Assembly: GCA_946481135.1 (NCBI GenBank)
Contig: CAMLMQ010000018.1
Span: 1 to 27,431 of the forward strand
Source: an uncultured Microbacteriaceae bacterium
GTDB taxonomy: Bacteria > Actinomycetota > Actinomycetes > Actinomycetales > Microbacteriaceae
DNA: 27,431 nt
Reading direction: 5' to 3'
The translations under genes were made by a program, and so were the position numbers. Positions 18,987-26,852 of the stretch are shown here, piece after piece (within the stretch, counting starts at the first letter, position 1; every line of letters begins with the position of its first letter). The notes beneath the pieces are model-generated. The model was given only the letters and a program-made list of their open reading frames with translations, had not been told where the DNA came from and searched no databases.

Positions 18987-19842
18987 CGACGGCCGACCGC
19001 GCCGCGAGGCCGAGGCGCAACGCGAAGCGCACCGGCCACAGGTGCCACCCGCGGTACTTCTTGGCGAGGAATCGCCGGGCGCTCATGTGGTGCGCCGCCA
19101 CCATCCGCGCCGACTCAGAACCGGTCGAGTGCGCGCCGACGTGGACGGCGACCGCGGAGGGGTCGTAGATGTTCAGAAACCCGGCCAATCCGATGCGGTA
19201 GCCGAGGTCGACGTCCTCGAAGTACATGAAGTAGCCCTCATCGAATCCGCCGAGCATATCGAAAACGGTGCGGCGGACTAGGACGCACGCTCCGGAGAGC
19301 CAACCGGCCTCACGGGCCGTGGACGCCGTATCGGCGTCGCGCCGGTACGCGCGTGTCCAGGGGTTGTCGGTCCACAGGTTGGCGAAGAGCGCATGGCCGA
19401 CCCCGGTGCGCAGCGACGGAACCGACCGCGCTGACGGATAGGTGTGGCCGTCGGCAGTGAGGAGGGCTGGTCCGACGGCCCCGATTCGCTCATCGGACTC
19501 TCCCGTCGCGACGAGGCGTTCGATCGCCCCTGGGTGCAGGACCACATCGGGATTGCTGACCAGGATCCAGCGCACAGAAGAAGGCAGCCCGGCTGCGGCC
19601 GCGTTGACCGCTCCTCCGTAACCGAGGTTGCGATCCGCGCGCAGGTACTGTGCTCCGTGCCGCGCCGAGATGTCCGCGATCATGGACGTGCCGTCGGGGC
19701 GGTTGTCGACAACGATCCGGACGACCCGTCCGTCCCCGGTCTCGGCAATCGACTCGAGGAATCCGGGAAGTACCGTCTCCGATCCGAAGCTGACGGTTAT
19801 CACCGCAATCTCGGGCCACGGTAGGGGAGCGGAGGGGGTCAT
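18961..19842 (-). CDS. WbbL-like rhamnosyltransferase (GT2)
   Basis: 293 residues. It resembles WbbL/RfbF-type transferases that add L-rhamnose from dTDP-rhamnose to a lipid-linked sugar. Seen in order: IAVITVSFGSETVLPGFL, VVDNRPDGT, RADRNLGYGGAVNAA, LVSNPDVVLHPGAI (97-99 NPD), GWLSGACVLVRR, the catalytic FMYFEDVDLGYR (E209-D210), and a C-terminal amphipathic, Arg-rich helix that may bind the membrane. ATG 19842 lies 10 bases after TAGACT with no SD, so the leader would be about three bases. The frame is open far upstream, but that part is antisense to wzm and lacks family features. Confidence 0.85.
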   Translation of the reverse strand: MTPSAPLPWPEIAVITVSFGSETVLPGFLESIAETGDGRVVRIVVDNRPDGTSMIADISARHGAQYLRADRNLGYGGAVNAAAAGLPSSVRWILVSNPDVVLHPGAIERLVATGESDERIGAVGPALLTADGHTYPSARSVPSLRTGVGHALFANLWTDNPWTRAYRRDADTASTAREAGWLSGACVLVRRTVFDMLGGFDEGYFMYFEDVDLGYRIGLAGFLNIYDPSAVAVHVGAHSTGSESARMVAAHHMSARRFLAKKYRGWHLWPVRFALRLGLAARSAVVTRRLDRR

Positions 19843-19852
19843 CAGGGGTTTG

Positions 19853-19868
19853 AGTCTAGTTCTAGAGT
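19853..19868. promoter_or_regulatory. Divergent promoter between the rhamnosyltransferase and wzm
   Basis: Minus-strand TAGACT lies at 19858-19853, and plus-strand TAGAGT at 19863-19868, inside the CTAG-rich stretch AGTCTAGTTCTAGAGT. wzm starts 40 bases after its box with a weak GAGGT SD. The rhamnosyltransferase is nearly leaderless. Confidence 0.45.
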
Positions 19869-19908
19869 AAGTTGTCCCTGCCCTGGGAGCCCTGTGCAGT
19901 GAGGTCGG

Positions 19909-20745
19909 ATGCGTTACCTGAGAGAACTGCTCGCCTCGCGCGAGCTCCTCGCGAATCTGACCCTCCGCGAAGTTCGGGGGAAATACAAGCGCACGGTGTT
20001 CGGTCAGCTCTGGTCGCTCGCGAATCCGCTTGCGCTCATGCTGATCTACACCTTCGTCTTCGCACTCATTTTCCGGATCACTCCGGAACCCGGTGACCCG
20101 AGTGGACTCGACGTCTTCGCGCTCTGGTTGCTCTGCGGGCTGCTCCCGTGGACATTCGTGTCGGCAGTCCTCACGAACGGCGCGAATTCGCTCGTCTCCA
20201 ATGCGCAGCTGATCCAGAAGGTGTCGTTCTCGAGGATCGTGCTTCCGCTCTCCCTCGTCGGCTCGGCGGCCTACAACTGGTTGTTCGAGATGGCAGTGCT
20301 CGTCATCGCGCTCAGCATCGCGGGGGCATTCGTGCTGCCCTGGATCCCGCTCGTGCTCGTGGCGATGCTCCTGCTCGCGATCTTCGCGGCCGGTCTCGCC
20401 CTCATGCTGGCGATCGCCAACGTGTACTTCCGGGACACGCAGTACTTCATCGTGCTCGTCCTCCAGCTGGCCATCTATCTGGCGCCGATCATCTACCCCG
20501 TGTCCATGGTGAGCGACGTCTCGCGAGACCTCGGCGGGCTGCTCGGGACCCCCGTGACGCTGGAGGGGATTTACCTCCTCAACCCGATGGTGCATTTCAT
20601 CGACGTGTTCCGCAGCTTGCTCTACGACACGGCCTTCCCGGCGGCTGGCGAGTGGGTGGTGTGCCTCGGCTGGTCCGCGGTGGCCTTCACTCTCGGGCTC
20701 GTCGTCTTCCGGGCGAATGAGAAGAAGCTGGCGGAGGCGTTGTGA
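19909..20745 (+). CDS. wzm: Polysaccharide ABC transporter permease (Wzm/TagG type)
   Basis: 278 residues, ABC-2 type permease with six hydrophobic helices. It begins RYLRELLASRELLANLTLREV, the typical cytoplasmic amphipathic lead, then GKYKRTVFGQLWSLANPL, SNAQLIQKVSFSRIVLPL, YFRDTQYF and LAPIIYPVSMV. With the ATPase encoded next (GTGA overlap), it exports a lipid-linked polysaccharide across the cytoplasmic membrane. Neighbouring rhamnose and glycosyltransferase genes indicate a rhamnose-containing glycan. ATG 19909 with a weak SD is the only sensible start. Confidence 0.92.
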   Translation: MRYLRELLASRELLANLTLREVRGKYKRTVFGQLWSLANPLALMLIYTFVFALIFRITPEPGDPSGLDVFALWLLCGLLPWTFVSAVLTNGANSLVSNAQLIQKVSFSRIVLPLSLVGSAAYNWLFEMAVLVIALSIAGAFVLPWIPLVLVAMLLLAIFAAGLALMLAIANVYFRDTQYFIVLVLQLAIYLAPIIYPVSMVSDVSRDLGGLLGTPVTLEGIYLLNPMVHFIDVFRSLLYDTAFPAAGEWVVCLGWSAVAFTLGLVVFRANEKKLAEAL

Positions 20746-21482
20746 ACGACATCGCGGTGAGCGTCGACCACGTGAGCAAGAGCTTCCGGATGTACAAGGA
20801 GCGCAACCAGACGATCAAGTCGGCGGTCATGCGCGGTCGCACTTCGGTACACGAAGACTTCTGGGCCCTACGCGACATCACGTTCGACGTGCCTGCCGGA
20901 TCGACGTTCGGCCTCATCGGCAGCAACGGCTCCGGCAAGTCCACCCTCCTGAAGTGCCTCGCGAAGATCTACTACCCGAATCAAGGCACGATCACCCACC
21001 ACGGCCGACTCGCAGCGATGCTCGAGGTCGGCTCCGGGTTCCACTCGGAACTCTCGGGGCGCGAGAACATCTTCCTCAACGGCTCGATCCTCGGCATGTC
21101 GCGCAAGGAGATCGCGGCCAAGTATGACGAGATCGTCGAGTTCTCCGGGGTCGAGCAATTCATCGACCAGCCGGTCAAGAACTACTCATCGGGAATGTAT
21201 GTACGGCTCGGTTTCGCGATCGCGATCAATGTGCAGCCGGACATCCTGGTCGTGGACGAGGTTCTCGCCGTCGGCGACGCCGAGTTCCAGCAGCGGTGCT
21301 TCGAAAAGTTCCGCGATCTCAAGCAAGCTGGCAAGACCGTCATTCTCGTGAGCCACGCGATGAGCACGGTGCAGGCGATGTGCGACCACGCGGCCTGGAT
21401 CAACAAGGGAACGCTTATGGCGGTCGGCGAGGCCGCTCCGACGATCGCGGCTTACGAGGCGAGCTACTCGTCGGGCGACTGA
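20742..21482 (+). CDS. wzt: Polysaccharide ABC transporter ATPase without carbohydrate-binding domain
   Basis: 246 residues. The nucleotide-binding domain is complete: Walker A GSNGSGKS (60-67), the polysaccharide-exporter LEVGSGFHSELSGRENI, signature YSSGM (148-152), Walker B ILVVDE (168-173), AVGDAEFQQRC, and the switch histidine in ILVSHAM. Wzt proteins that recognise a capped O-antigen carry a C-terminal domain of about 150-200 residues; here only a short tail follows, as in TagH-like or RfbE-like short forms. Export therefore probably does not depend on chain-end recognition by this subunit. GTG 20742 overlaps the wzm stop. Confidence 0.93.
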   Translation: MNDIAVSVDHVSKSFRMYKERNQTIKSAVMRGRTSVHEDFWALRDITFDVPAGSTFGLIGSNGSGKSTLLKCLAKIYYPNQGTITHHGRLAAMLEVGSGFHSELSGRENIFLNGSILGMSRKEIAAKYDEIVEFSGVEQFIDQPVKNYSSGMYVRLGFAIAINVQPDILVVDEVLAVGDAEFQQRCFEKFRDLKQAGKTVILVSHAMSTVQAMCDHAAWINKGTLMAVGEAAPTIAAYEASYSSGD

Positions 21483-21511
21483 CGGCGACCGTCTCGGCGT
21501 CCTGCCCCACC

Positions 21512-21517
21512 TAGACT
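21512..21517 (+). promoter_or_regulatory. -10 box TAGACT of leaderless rmlC
   Basis: TAGACT is followed by six bases and GTG 21524, the same arrangement as at purK and birA. No SD precedes the start. Confidence 0.6.
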
Positions 21518-21523
21518 CGAGCG

Positions 21524-22129
21524 GTGGACATCCGCGAACTCGACATCCGGGGCGCCTTCGAGATTACGCCGGTCCTGCGCGGCGATGATCGCGGCGTCTT
21601 CCTGGAGTGGTACCGCTTCGATCTGCTTGCCGAGGCCGTGGGCCATCCGCTCGATCTGCGCCAAGCCAACACGTCGGTCTCACGACGCGGCGTGGTGCGG
21701 GGCATCCACTACGCCGACGTCCCTCCGGGGCAGGCGAAGTATGTCACGGCGACCCGAGGCGCGGTCCTGGATTTCGCGGTCGACATCCGAGTGGGATCGC
21801 CTACTTTCGGCGCCTGGGAGTCGGTGCTGCTCGACGACGTCGACCGCCGCGCGATCTACCTCGGGGAAGGGCTCGGCCATGCCTTCGTCGCCCTGACCGA
21901 CGACGCGACGGTGAGCTACCTCGTGAGCGACACCTACAATCCAGCGGCCGAGCACGGCATCGATCCGCTCGATCCCGAGGTCGGCCTCGAGTTTCCGCCG
22001 CAGGTCGGCGAACTCCTGCTGTCCCCGAAGGATACGGATGCACCCAGCCTCTCGGAAGCTCGGGATGCGGGCCTGCTGCCCGTGTGGGAGACCGTCTCGG
22101 CCCACTACTCGACGTTGAACGGGAGCTGA
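21524..22129 (+). CDS. rmlC: dTDP-4-dehydrorhamnose 3,5-epimerase
   Basis: 201 residues, cupin fold. It epimerises dTDP-4-keto-6-deoxyglucose before RmlD reduction. Motifs: [28 protein letters not shown] with the catalytic histidine, [52 protein letters not shown], and [12 protein letters not shown] 21524 is leaderless. rmlA follows after two bases. Its partners rmlB and rmlD are in a separate operon on the minus strand. Confidence 0.94.
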   Translation: MDIRELDIRGAFEITPVLRGDDRGVFLEWYRFDLLAEAVGHPLDLRQANTSVSRRGVVRGIHYADVPPGQAKYVTATRGAVLDFAVDIRVGSPTFGAWESVLLDDVDRRAIYLGEGLGHAFVALTDDATVSYLVSDTYNPAAEHGIDPLDPEVGLEFPPQVGELLLSPKDTDAPSLSEARDAGLLPVWETVSAHYSTLNGS

Positions 22130-22131
22130 CG

Positions 22132-22998
22132 GTGCGCGGCATCATCCTCGCAGGCGGTTCGGGCACCCGGTTGTGGCCGATCACCCGCGGCATCTCGAAG
22201 CAATTGATGCCGATCTACGACAAGCCGATGATCTACTACCCGCTGTCGACGCTCATGATGGCGGGGATCCGGGAGATCCTCATCATCACAACGCCCGAGT
22301 ACAACGCGCAGTTCCGGGCTCTGCTCGGAGACGGAAGCGACCTGGGAATCCGTCTGGAGTACGCCGAGCAGCCCACTCCGGATGGACTCGCGCAGGCGTT
22401 CATCATCGGCGAGGAGTTCATCGGTGACGAGTCGGTTGCGCTGGTGCTCGGCGACAACATCTTCCACGGCTCCGGACTCGGCTCGAGTCTGCGTCAGCAC
22501 ACGGAGATCGACGGGGCCGTGATCTTCGCCTATCAGGTGGCCAACCCACGTGCGTACGGCGTCGTCGAGTTCGACGCCGACTTCAACGCAGTATCGATCG
22601 AGGAGAAGCCGGCCGTGCCGAAGAGCAGCTACGCGGTCCCGGGGCTTTACTTCTACGACAACGACGTCGTCTCGATCGCCAAGTCGATCACGCCGAGCGC
22701 TCGCGGAGAGCTGGAGATCTCGACGGTGAATGAGGTCTACCTGCGTCGCGGCACCCTCCGCGTCCGCGTACTGGAGCGCGGCACGGCCTGGCTCGACACC
22801 GGGACGTTCGAATCGATGATGCAGGCGTCGGAGTACGTGCGTGTGATCGAGGACCGCCAAGGATTCAAGGTGGGCTGCATCGAGGAGATTGCCTGGCGAG
22901 CCGGGTGGATCGACGCGGCGCAGCTGCGCGCGCTGGCGGTCCCGCTCGCCAAGAGCGGTTACGGCGAGTACCTGTCCCAGCTCGTCGACTCGGTATGA
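22132..22998 (+). CDS. rmlA: Glucose-1-phosphate thymidylyltransferase
   Basis: 288 residues, the usual RmlA length. It makes dTDP-glucose from dTTP and glucose-1-phosphate, the first step to dTDP-L-rhamnose. Motifs: GGSGTRLWP (8-16), [87 protein letters not shown], and a C-terminal [14 protein letters not shown] 22132 has GGGAG six bases upstream, within the end of rmlC. Confidence 0.96.
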   Translation: MRGIILAGGSGTRLWPITRGISKQLMPIYDKPMIYYPLSTLMMAGIREILIITTPEYNAQFRALLGDGSDLGIRLEYAEQPTPDGLAQAFIIGEEFIGDESVALVLGDNIFHGSGLGSSLRQHTEIDGAVIFAYQVANPRAYGVVEFDADFNAVSIEEKPAVPKSSYAVPGLYFYDNDVVSIAKSITPSARGELEISTVNEVYLRRGTLRVRVLERGTAWLDTGTFESMMQASEYVRVIEDRQGFKVGCIEEIAWRAGWIDAAQLRALAVPLAKSGYGEYLSQLVDSV

Positions 22999-23003
22999 CC
23001 GCC

Positions 23004-23009
23004 TAAGCT
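23004..23009 (+). promoter_or_regulatory. Candidate -10 (TAAGCT) for the SMR-like operon
   Basis: TAAGCT stands in the 19-base gap behind rmlA, eight bases before GTG 23018. No SD is present, so a leaderless or nearly leaderless transcript is likely. Confidence 0.45.
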
Positions 23010-23017
23010 TGCGCCTC

Positions 23018-23395
23018 GTGAAGTGGTTGGTACTCGCGCTCGGGATCGTGGTCAACGCGAGTGCCAGCATCCTCATCAAGATGAGTTCAATGCCGCCCCG
23101 CAAGCTCCCCTCGTTTTCCGGCGGGACGGCCACCCTTTTCGCCAACTGGCCATTCTGGAGCGGGATCGTCGCCTACGGCCTCGCCTTCCTCCTCTACGTG
23201 TACGCCCTCAGCATGTTCCCGGCGTCCGTCGCGCACCCGGTAATCACAGCCGGCGCAATCGCCGTCGTCGCCACGGTCGCGGGGCTTCTGCTCGGAGAAC
23301 CCCTCAGTGGACTCACGATCGGAGGCATCATCGTCGTCATCGCGGGGGTGCTGATGATCGCATTGGGTTCGCAGACGACGGATCCGCGGGTCTGA
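23018..23395 (+). CDS. Four-helix SMR/DMT-type membrane protein, ArnE/ArnF-like
   Basis: 125 residues with four transmembrane helices (about 3-19, 43-63, 70-90 and 97-115). Fold and size fit small multidrug resistance proteins and the ArnE/ArnF undecaprenyl-phosphate sugar flippase subunits. The first helix ends ASASILIKMSS. The position matching the essential Glu14 of EmrE, eight before the lysine, is Asn13, so proton-coupled drug export is unlikely. Directly downstream are a membrane-bound GT2 and a GT-C enzyme, the usual partners of a polyprenyl-phosphate-sugar flippase. GTG 23018 starts directly with the first helix; the upstream open frame is antisense-like extension within rmlA and is not used. 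Confidence 0.75.
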   Translation: MKWLVLALGIVVNASASILIKMSSMPPRKLPSFSGGTATLFANWPFWSGIVAYGLAFLLYVYALSMFPASVAHPVITAGAIAVVATVAGLLLGEPLSGLTIGGIIVVIAGVLMIALGSQTTDPRV

Positions 23396-23396
23396 C

Positions 23397-24419
23397 GTGT
23401 CGATCGCCCCCGAGTCGCGGGACATCTCCCGCCGTGTCCGCTCATTCCCTTTCGCTCTGTGGGGTGTGCTTCTGGTCAGCGTCGGCCTCGTCGTCTTCGT
23501 CGTGGTCTCGCTCATCAACCTGCCGATCCGTCTCGCCTTCCCCGCGGCCGACGAGGTGTTCCGCGACATCGTCTGGCTCTCCGGAGCGCCCATCGTGCTA
23601 GGTGCGGCATTCCTGCTCGCCGATTTCGTACTCTTCTATCGCGCCCGTCGGCGCGGGCACGAGCTCTCCCGAGTCGCGGTCGACCGTTCCGCGGTCACGG
23701 TGGTCCTGACCGCCTACAACGATGAGGAAAGCATCGCCAACGCCGTGCGCGACTTCCTCGGCAACCCGCTGACCCGACGGGTCGTCGTGGTCGACAACAA
23801 CAGCTCGGATGGCACCGCCCGGGAGGCTGCTGCTGCCGGCGCGATTGTCGTCACCGAGATGCTCCCGGGCTACGGCCGATGCGTCTACCGCGCGTTGACC
23901 GAAGGCGCCTCCTACACGGACACCGAGCTCGTCGCGCTGTGCGAGGGGGACATGACCTTCCGCTCCGCCGACCTCGAGAAGCTCCTGGCATACATTCCGC
24001 ACGGTGACGTCGTCAACGGCACCCGCATCGTCGAACAACTGAGGGAACGGTTCACCCAACTCACGACCTTCATGTTCTGGGGCAACTTCTTCGGCGGCAA
24101 GCTTCTCGAGTTCAAGCACCTCGGGCGAGGCACGGTCACCGACCTCGGGACGACCTACAAGCTGTGCCGCTCGGCGTTCCTTCGAGACCACCTCGCGGAC
24201 TACGACCCGCGTGTGAACCTCGAGTTCAACGCCCACTTCCTGGACGTTACGCTCAAGAACGGCTTCAAGCTCGTCGAGGCGCCGATCACCTTCCACGCTC
24301 GGGAGGGAGAGTCGAAAGGGGGCAACGTCTCCAACTCGCGTGCGACACGGGTGGGGCTCAAGATGCTCATTGGTCTGCTCTTCTCGTGGCGACTGATCCG
24401 AACGAAGGAGGTCGCGTGA
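23397..24419 (+). CDS. Membrane-anchored GT2, probable polyprenyl-phosphate sugar synthase
   Basis: 340 residues. Two N-terminal transmembrane helices (19-41 and 58-80) precede a GT-A domain: VVLTAYNDEESIANAV, VVVVDNNSSDGT (129-140), EMLPGYGRCVYRAL, and a metal site in LCEGDMTF (181-188). DPRVNLEFNAHFLDVTLKNG and APITFHAREGESKGG follow, which resemble DPMS/GtrB-like enzymes. It probably loads a sugar onto polyprenyl phosphate at the membrane. GTG 23397 follows the upstream stop by one base. The stop overlaps the methyltransferase GTG as GTGA. The sugar is unknown. Confidence 0.8.
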   Translation: MSIAPESRDISRRVRSFPFALWGVLLVSVGLVVFVVVSLINLPIRLAFPAADEVFRDIVWLSGAPIVLGAAFLLADFVLFYRARRRGHELSRVAVDRSAVTVVLTAYNDEESIANAVRDFLGNPLTRRVVVVDNNSSDGTAREAAAAGAIVVTEMLPGYGRCVYRALTEGASYTDTELVALCEGDMTFRSADLEKLLAYIPHGDVVNGTRIVEQLRERFTQLTTFMFWGNFFGGKLLEFKHLGRGTVTDLGTTYKLCRSAFLRDHLADYDPRVNLEFNAHFLDVTLKNGFKLVEAPITFHAREGESKGGNVSNSRATRVGLKMLIGLLFSWRLIRTKEVA

Positions 24420-25075
24420 GCGGCACTGAATCCGCCGAATCCTACTTCGCGAGTCGGCTGGCCTTCGACCGCAAGCGGGTCGTCCTCTGGTCCACGCTCT
24501 GGGATCACGCGCTGAGCCGCATCTTCGCCGGGGGCACGTCCCTCCTCGAGATCGGCGCCGGGTGGTGCGACTTCATCAACAACGCCACGAGCGCGCGTCG
24601 CATCGCGGTCGACGTCTGGCCGGGCGTCGTCGAAGCCGCGGCCCCGGGAGTAGAGGCGCATGTGGGATCTGCGGACGACCTCGGGTTCCTGGACGCCGAG
24701 TCGGTCGACGGCGTCTTCGCCTCCAACCTCGTCGAGCACCTGACACACGATCAATTCGACGCGATGTTGCGCGAGTGCGATCGGGTGCTCGTACCCGGGG
24801 GTCGCATCGCTCTGGTCCAGCCCAACTTCCGTCTCGCCTACAAGCGGTATTTTGACGACTTCACCCACGTGAGCATGTGGAGCGAGGTGTCGCTCGCCGA
24901 CTTCTTCCGCTCGCGGGGGTGGGAGATCGAACGGGTCCAGGCGAAGTTCATGCCACTGTCGGTGAAGTCGCGCCTCCCCGTCTCGCGCCTCCTCATCCGC
25001 GCCTATCTGGCGTCGCCGGTCAAGCCCCTCGCGGGTCAGATGCTCGTCGTCGCACGGAAGAAGGCCGCGGCGTGA
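24416..25075 (+). CDS. SAM-dependent class I methyltransferase
   Basis: 219 residues. The SAM-binding motif LLEIGAGW is at 43-50. An acidic strand end (IAVDVW), GSADDLGFLDAESVDGVFASNLVEHL and a post-motif strand GGRIALVQPNFRLAYKRYFDDFTH follow, as in methyltransferases of polysaccharide clusters. GTG 24416 has a strong SD (AAGGAG, six bases upstream) and overlaps the GT2 stop. Its stop overlaps the next start. In this operon it may methylate the lipid-linked sugar or the glycan end. The substrate cannot be read from sequence. Confidence 0.85.
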   Translation: MSGTESAESYFASRLAFDRKRVVLWSTLWDHALSRIFAGGTSLLEIGAGWCDFINNATSARRIAVDVWPGVVEAAAPGVEAHVGSADDLGFLDAESVDGVFASNLVEHLTHDQFDAMLRECDRVLVPGGRIALVQPNFRLAYKRYFDDFTHVSMWSEVSLADFFRSRGWEIERVQAKFMPLSVKSRLPVSRLLIRAYLASPVKPLAGQMLVVARKKAAA

Positions 25076-26847
25076 ACGCTGCGCAGTCGACCGTACGCGA
25101 CCGTCTTCTCGCCGCCCGCATCGGCCCGCTCCACGGGGGTGGACTCTGGGGCGTCGTTCTCGTCGTTCTCGCGTTCCTCGCGATCAGCATCCCGCAGTAC
25201 GGCGACCCCTACGTCATCGACGAGGCGGTCTTCCCGTACGTCGCGCAGGGAATCCTCCTCAACGGTGCCCCGATCTTCTACAACGGGGAGACGCGTCCCG
25301 CGGATATCGGGTTGTGGCATCCGCCTCTCTATGATTACCTGCTCGCCGGCTTCGTCGGGATCTTCGGCTTCTCGCCCTACGCGGTGCGGGCGTTCGGTGC
25401 CGTCTGCGTCATCGCGGCGTTCGTCGTCCTCGCGTTCGCGATGAAGCGTCTCGCCCCGAGCCTGCCGCAAGGCGGCTATGTCGCCCTGGCAGCGCTCGTC
25501 CTGCTTAACCCACTCGTGATCAGCGGCGCCCTCGTCCCTGACATCGACGGCACCCTCGGATTCGTGCTCGTCTGCGGGGCGCTGTGGCTCGCCGCCTACG
25601 TCATCCAGGAGGCGCTGTCCTGGCGGTTCGCCCTCACCGTGACATCCTTCGCCGTGGTCGCCGCCTCGACCAAGTTCACGCTCGCGGGTTTCGTCGCGAT
25701 CATTGTGGGGGTCGCGGCGCTGCTCGCGACCCGGCAGCGCTGGCGCAAGACGGGCGTCGTCGTAGCGGCCTTCGCGGTCGGGACGGCGCTCGCCATCGGT
25801 CTGCTCGCGCTCGCCGGTGTCCTGATCGGGTTCGACGCGCGCGCACCGTTCGACTACCTCTTCGGCTCGCTCGGATCTCGCACCCCGGGACGCGCCGGAT
25901 TGCTCGGTGCCCTGACGACCTTCTCGACAGGGCCTGGCTCGTCGCTCGTCTGGATCGGGCCGGCACTCATGGTCGCGACGCTGGTCGCCGTGGCGCTCGT
26001 CCTGGTGCGCCGTCCGGAGGGGGTCAACCGCCCTCTTGTGGTGCTCTCCGCGGGGGCGGGTTTCGTCATCGTCTTTGGCTACTCGTACATCTCCGGCAGC
26101 CCCTTCGCATTCCCGAAGTACACGCCGATCGCCGTCCCCGCGTTCGCGCTCGCGGTCGCGGCCCTCGTCACCTTGATCCCTCGGCGAGACCCGGCCGCGA
26201 GGCGCGACCGCCGCAACCGCCTCGTTGCGGGTCTCTTCGCGGCGGCGCTCGGAGTGGGCACCGCAGGCATGTTCGTCATCGCCGCGCGCAACGAGCGCAT
26301 CCACCATCGCACGCTCGACGACCTCGCCCTCCTCACCGTCGCCGCGTACGTGGCGGTGGTGCTGACGACCGCGGTCGTTCTTGTCGTGAACCGCGACTCC
26401 GGGCTTGTGGACCTGCGCCGAGTCGTCGCGTTGTCTGCGATCGCGGCGCTCGTGATCACGCCCGTGATGACGCAGATCAGTGTCTCGCTCGTCACCGCAA
26501 CCGCGCCCTACGCGACCCGGTACTACTACGGGGAGCGCGGGATGGCGCTCTTCCTCGAGCGAGCCGACCGGATCATCCCCCCGGGAGCGGAGTTGATCGC
26601 GGCCAAGGACATCGGCCTTCAACTCGATCGTCCCTTCTATGAGGACGCGATTCTGCTGACCGACTCGGTCGACGAGTTCCGCGACGAGGTGGAGCGGATC
26701 CGGGCGCCGTACTTCGTGACCCGTGAGCTGCACGACTACTCGGAATCAGTGTTTCCCGACCACTTCGACGTTGTCCGCGAGTACTACACCCCAATCCTCG
26801 AGGACGACGATGTCGACTTCGTGCTGTGGGAGCTCAAGGACCGCTGA
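25072..26847 (+). CDS. GT-C (GT39/ArnT-like) polytopic glycosyltransferase
   Basis: 591 residues with about 11-13 transmembrane helices and a soluble C-terminal part from about residue 490. The first extracytoplasmic loop carries the acidic pair D50-E51 in YVIDEAVFPYVAQG and then LWHPPLYDYLLAG (81-93), the usual active-site features of GT39/GT83-type enzymes. These use polyprenyl-phosphate sugars outside the membrane. The C-terminus (GERGMALFLERADRIIPPGAELIAAKD) resembles the soluble domain of such proteins. GTG 25072 overlaps the methyltransferase stop. It is the likely end user of the GT2/SMR-like pair upstream. The acceptor (protein, teichoic-type polymer or lipid) is unknown. Confidence 0.85.
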   Translation: MNAAQSTVRDRLLAARIGPLHGGGLWGVVLVVLAFLAISIPQYGDPYVIDEAVFPYVAQGILLNGAPIFYNGETRPADIGLWHPPLYDYLLAGFVGIFGFSPYAVRAFGAVCVIAAFVVLAFAMKRLAPSLPQGGYVALAALVLLNPLVISGALVPDIDGTLGFVLVCGALWLAAYVIQEALSWRFALTVTSFAVVAASTKFTLAGFVAIIVGVAALLATRQRWRKTGVVVAAFAVGTALAIGLLALAGVLIGFDARAPFDYLFGSLGSRTPGRAGLLGALTTFSTGPGSSLVWIGPALMVATLVAVALVLVRRPEGVNRPLVVLSAGAGFVIVFGYSYISGSPFAFPKYTPIAVPAFALAVAALVTLIPRRDPAARRDRRNRLVAGLFAAALGVGTAGMFVIAARNERIHHRTLDDLALLTVAAYVAVVLTTAVVLVVNRDSGLVDLRRVVALSAIAALVITPVMTQISVSLVTATAPYATRYYYGERGMALFLERADRIIPPGAELIAAKDIGLQLDRPFYEDAILLTDSVDEFRDEVERIRAPYFVTRELHDYSESVFPDHFDVVREYYTPILEDDDVDFVLWELKDR

Positions 26848-26852
26848 GAAGG

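Noticed and set aside
23018..23395. Multidrug efflux pump of the SMR family
   Set aside because: Asn replaces the EmrE Glu14 position, and the operon partners are glycosylation enzymes.
25036..26733. Long minus-strand open frame opposite the GT-C gene
   Set aside because: Composition is dominated by Arg, Asp, Glu and His as an antisense shadow of hydrophobic helices. No start signal and no domain.
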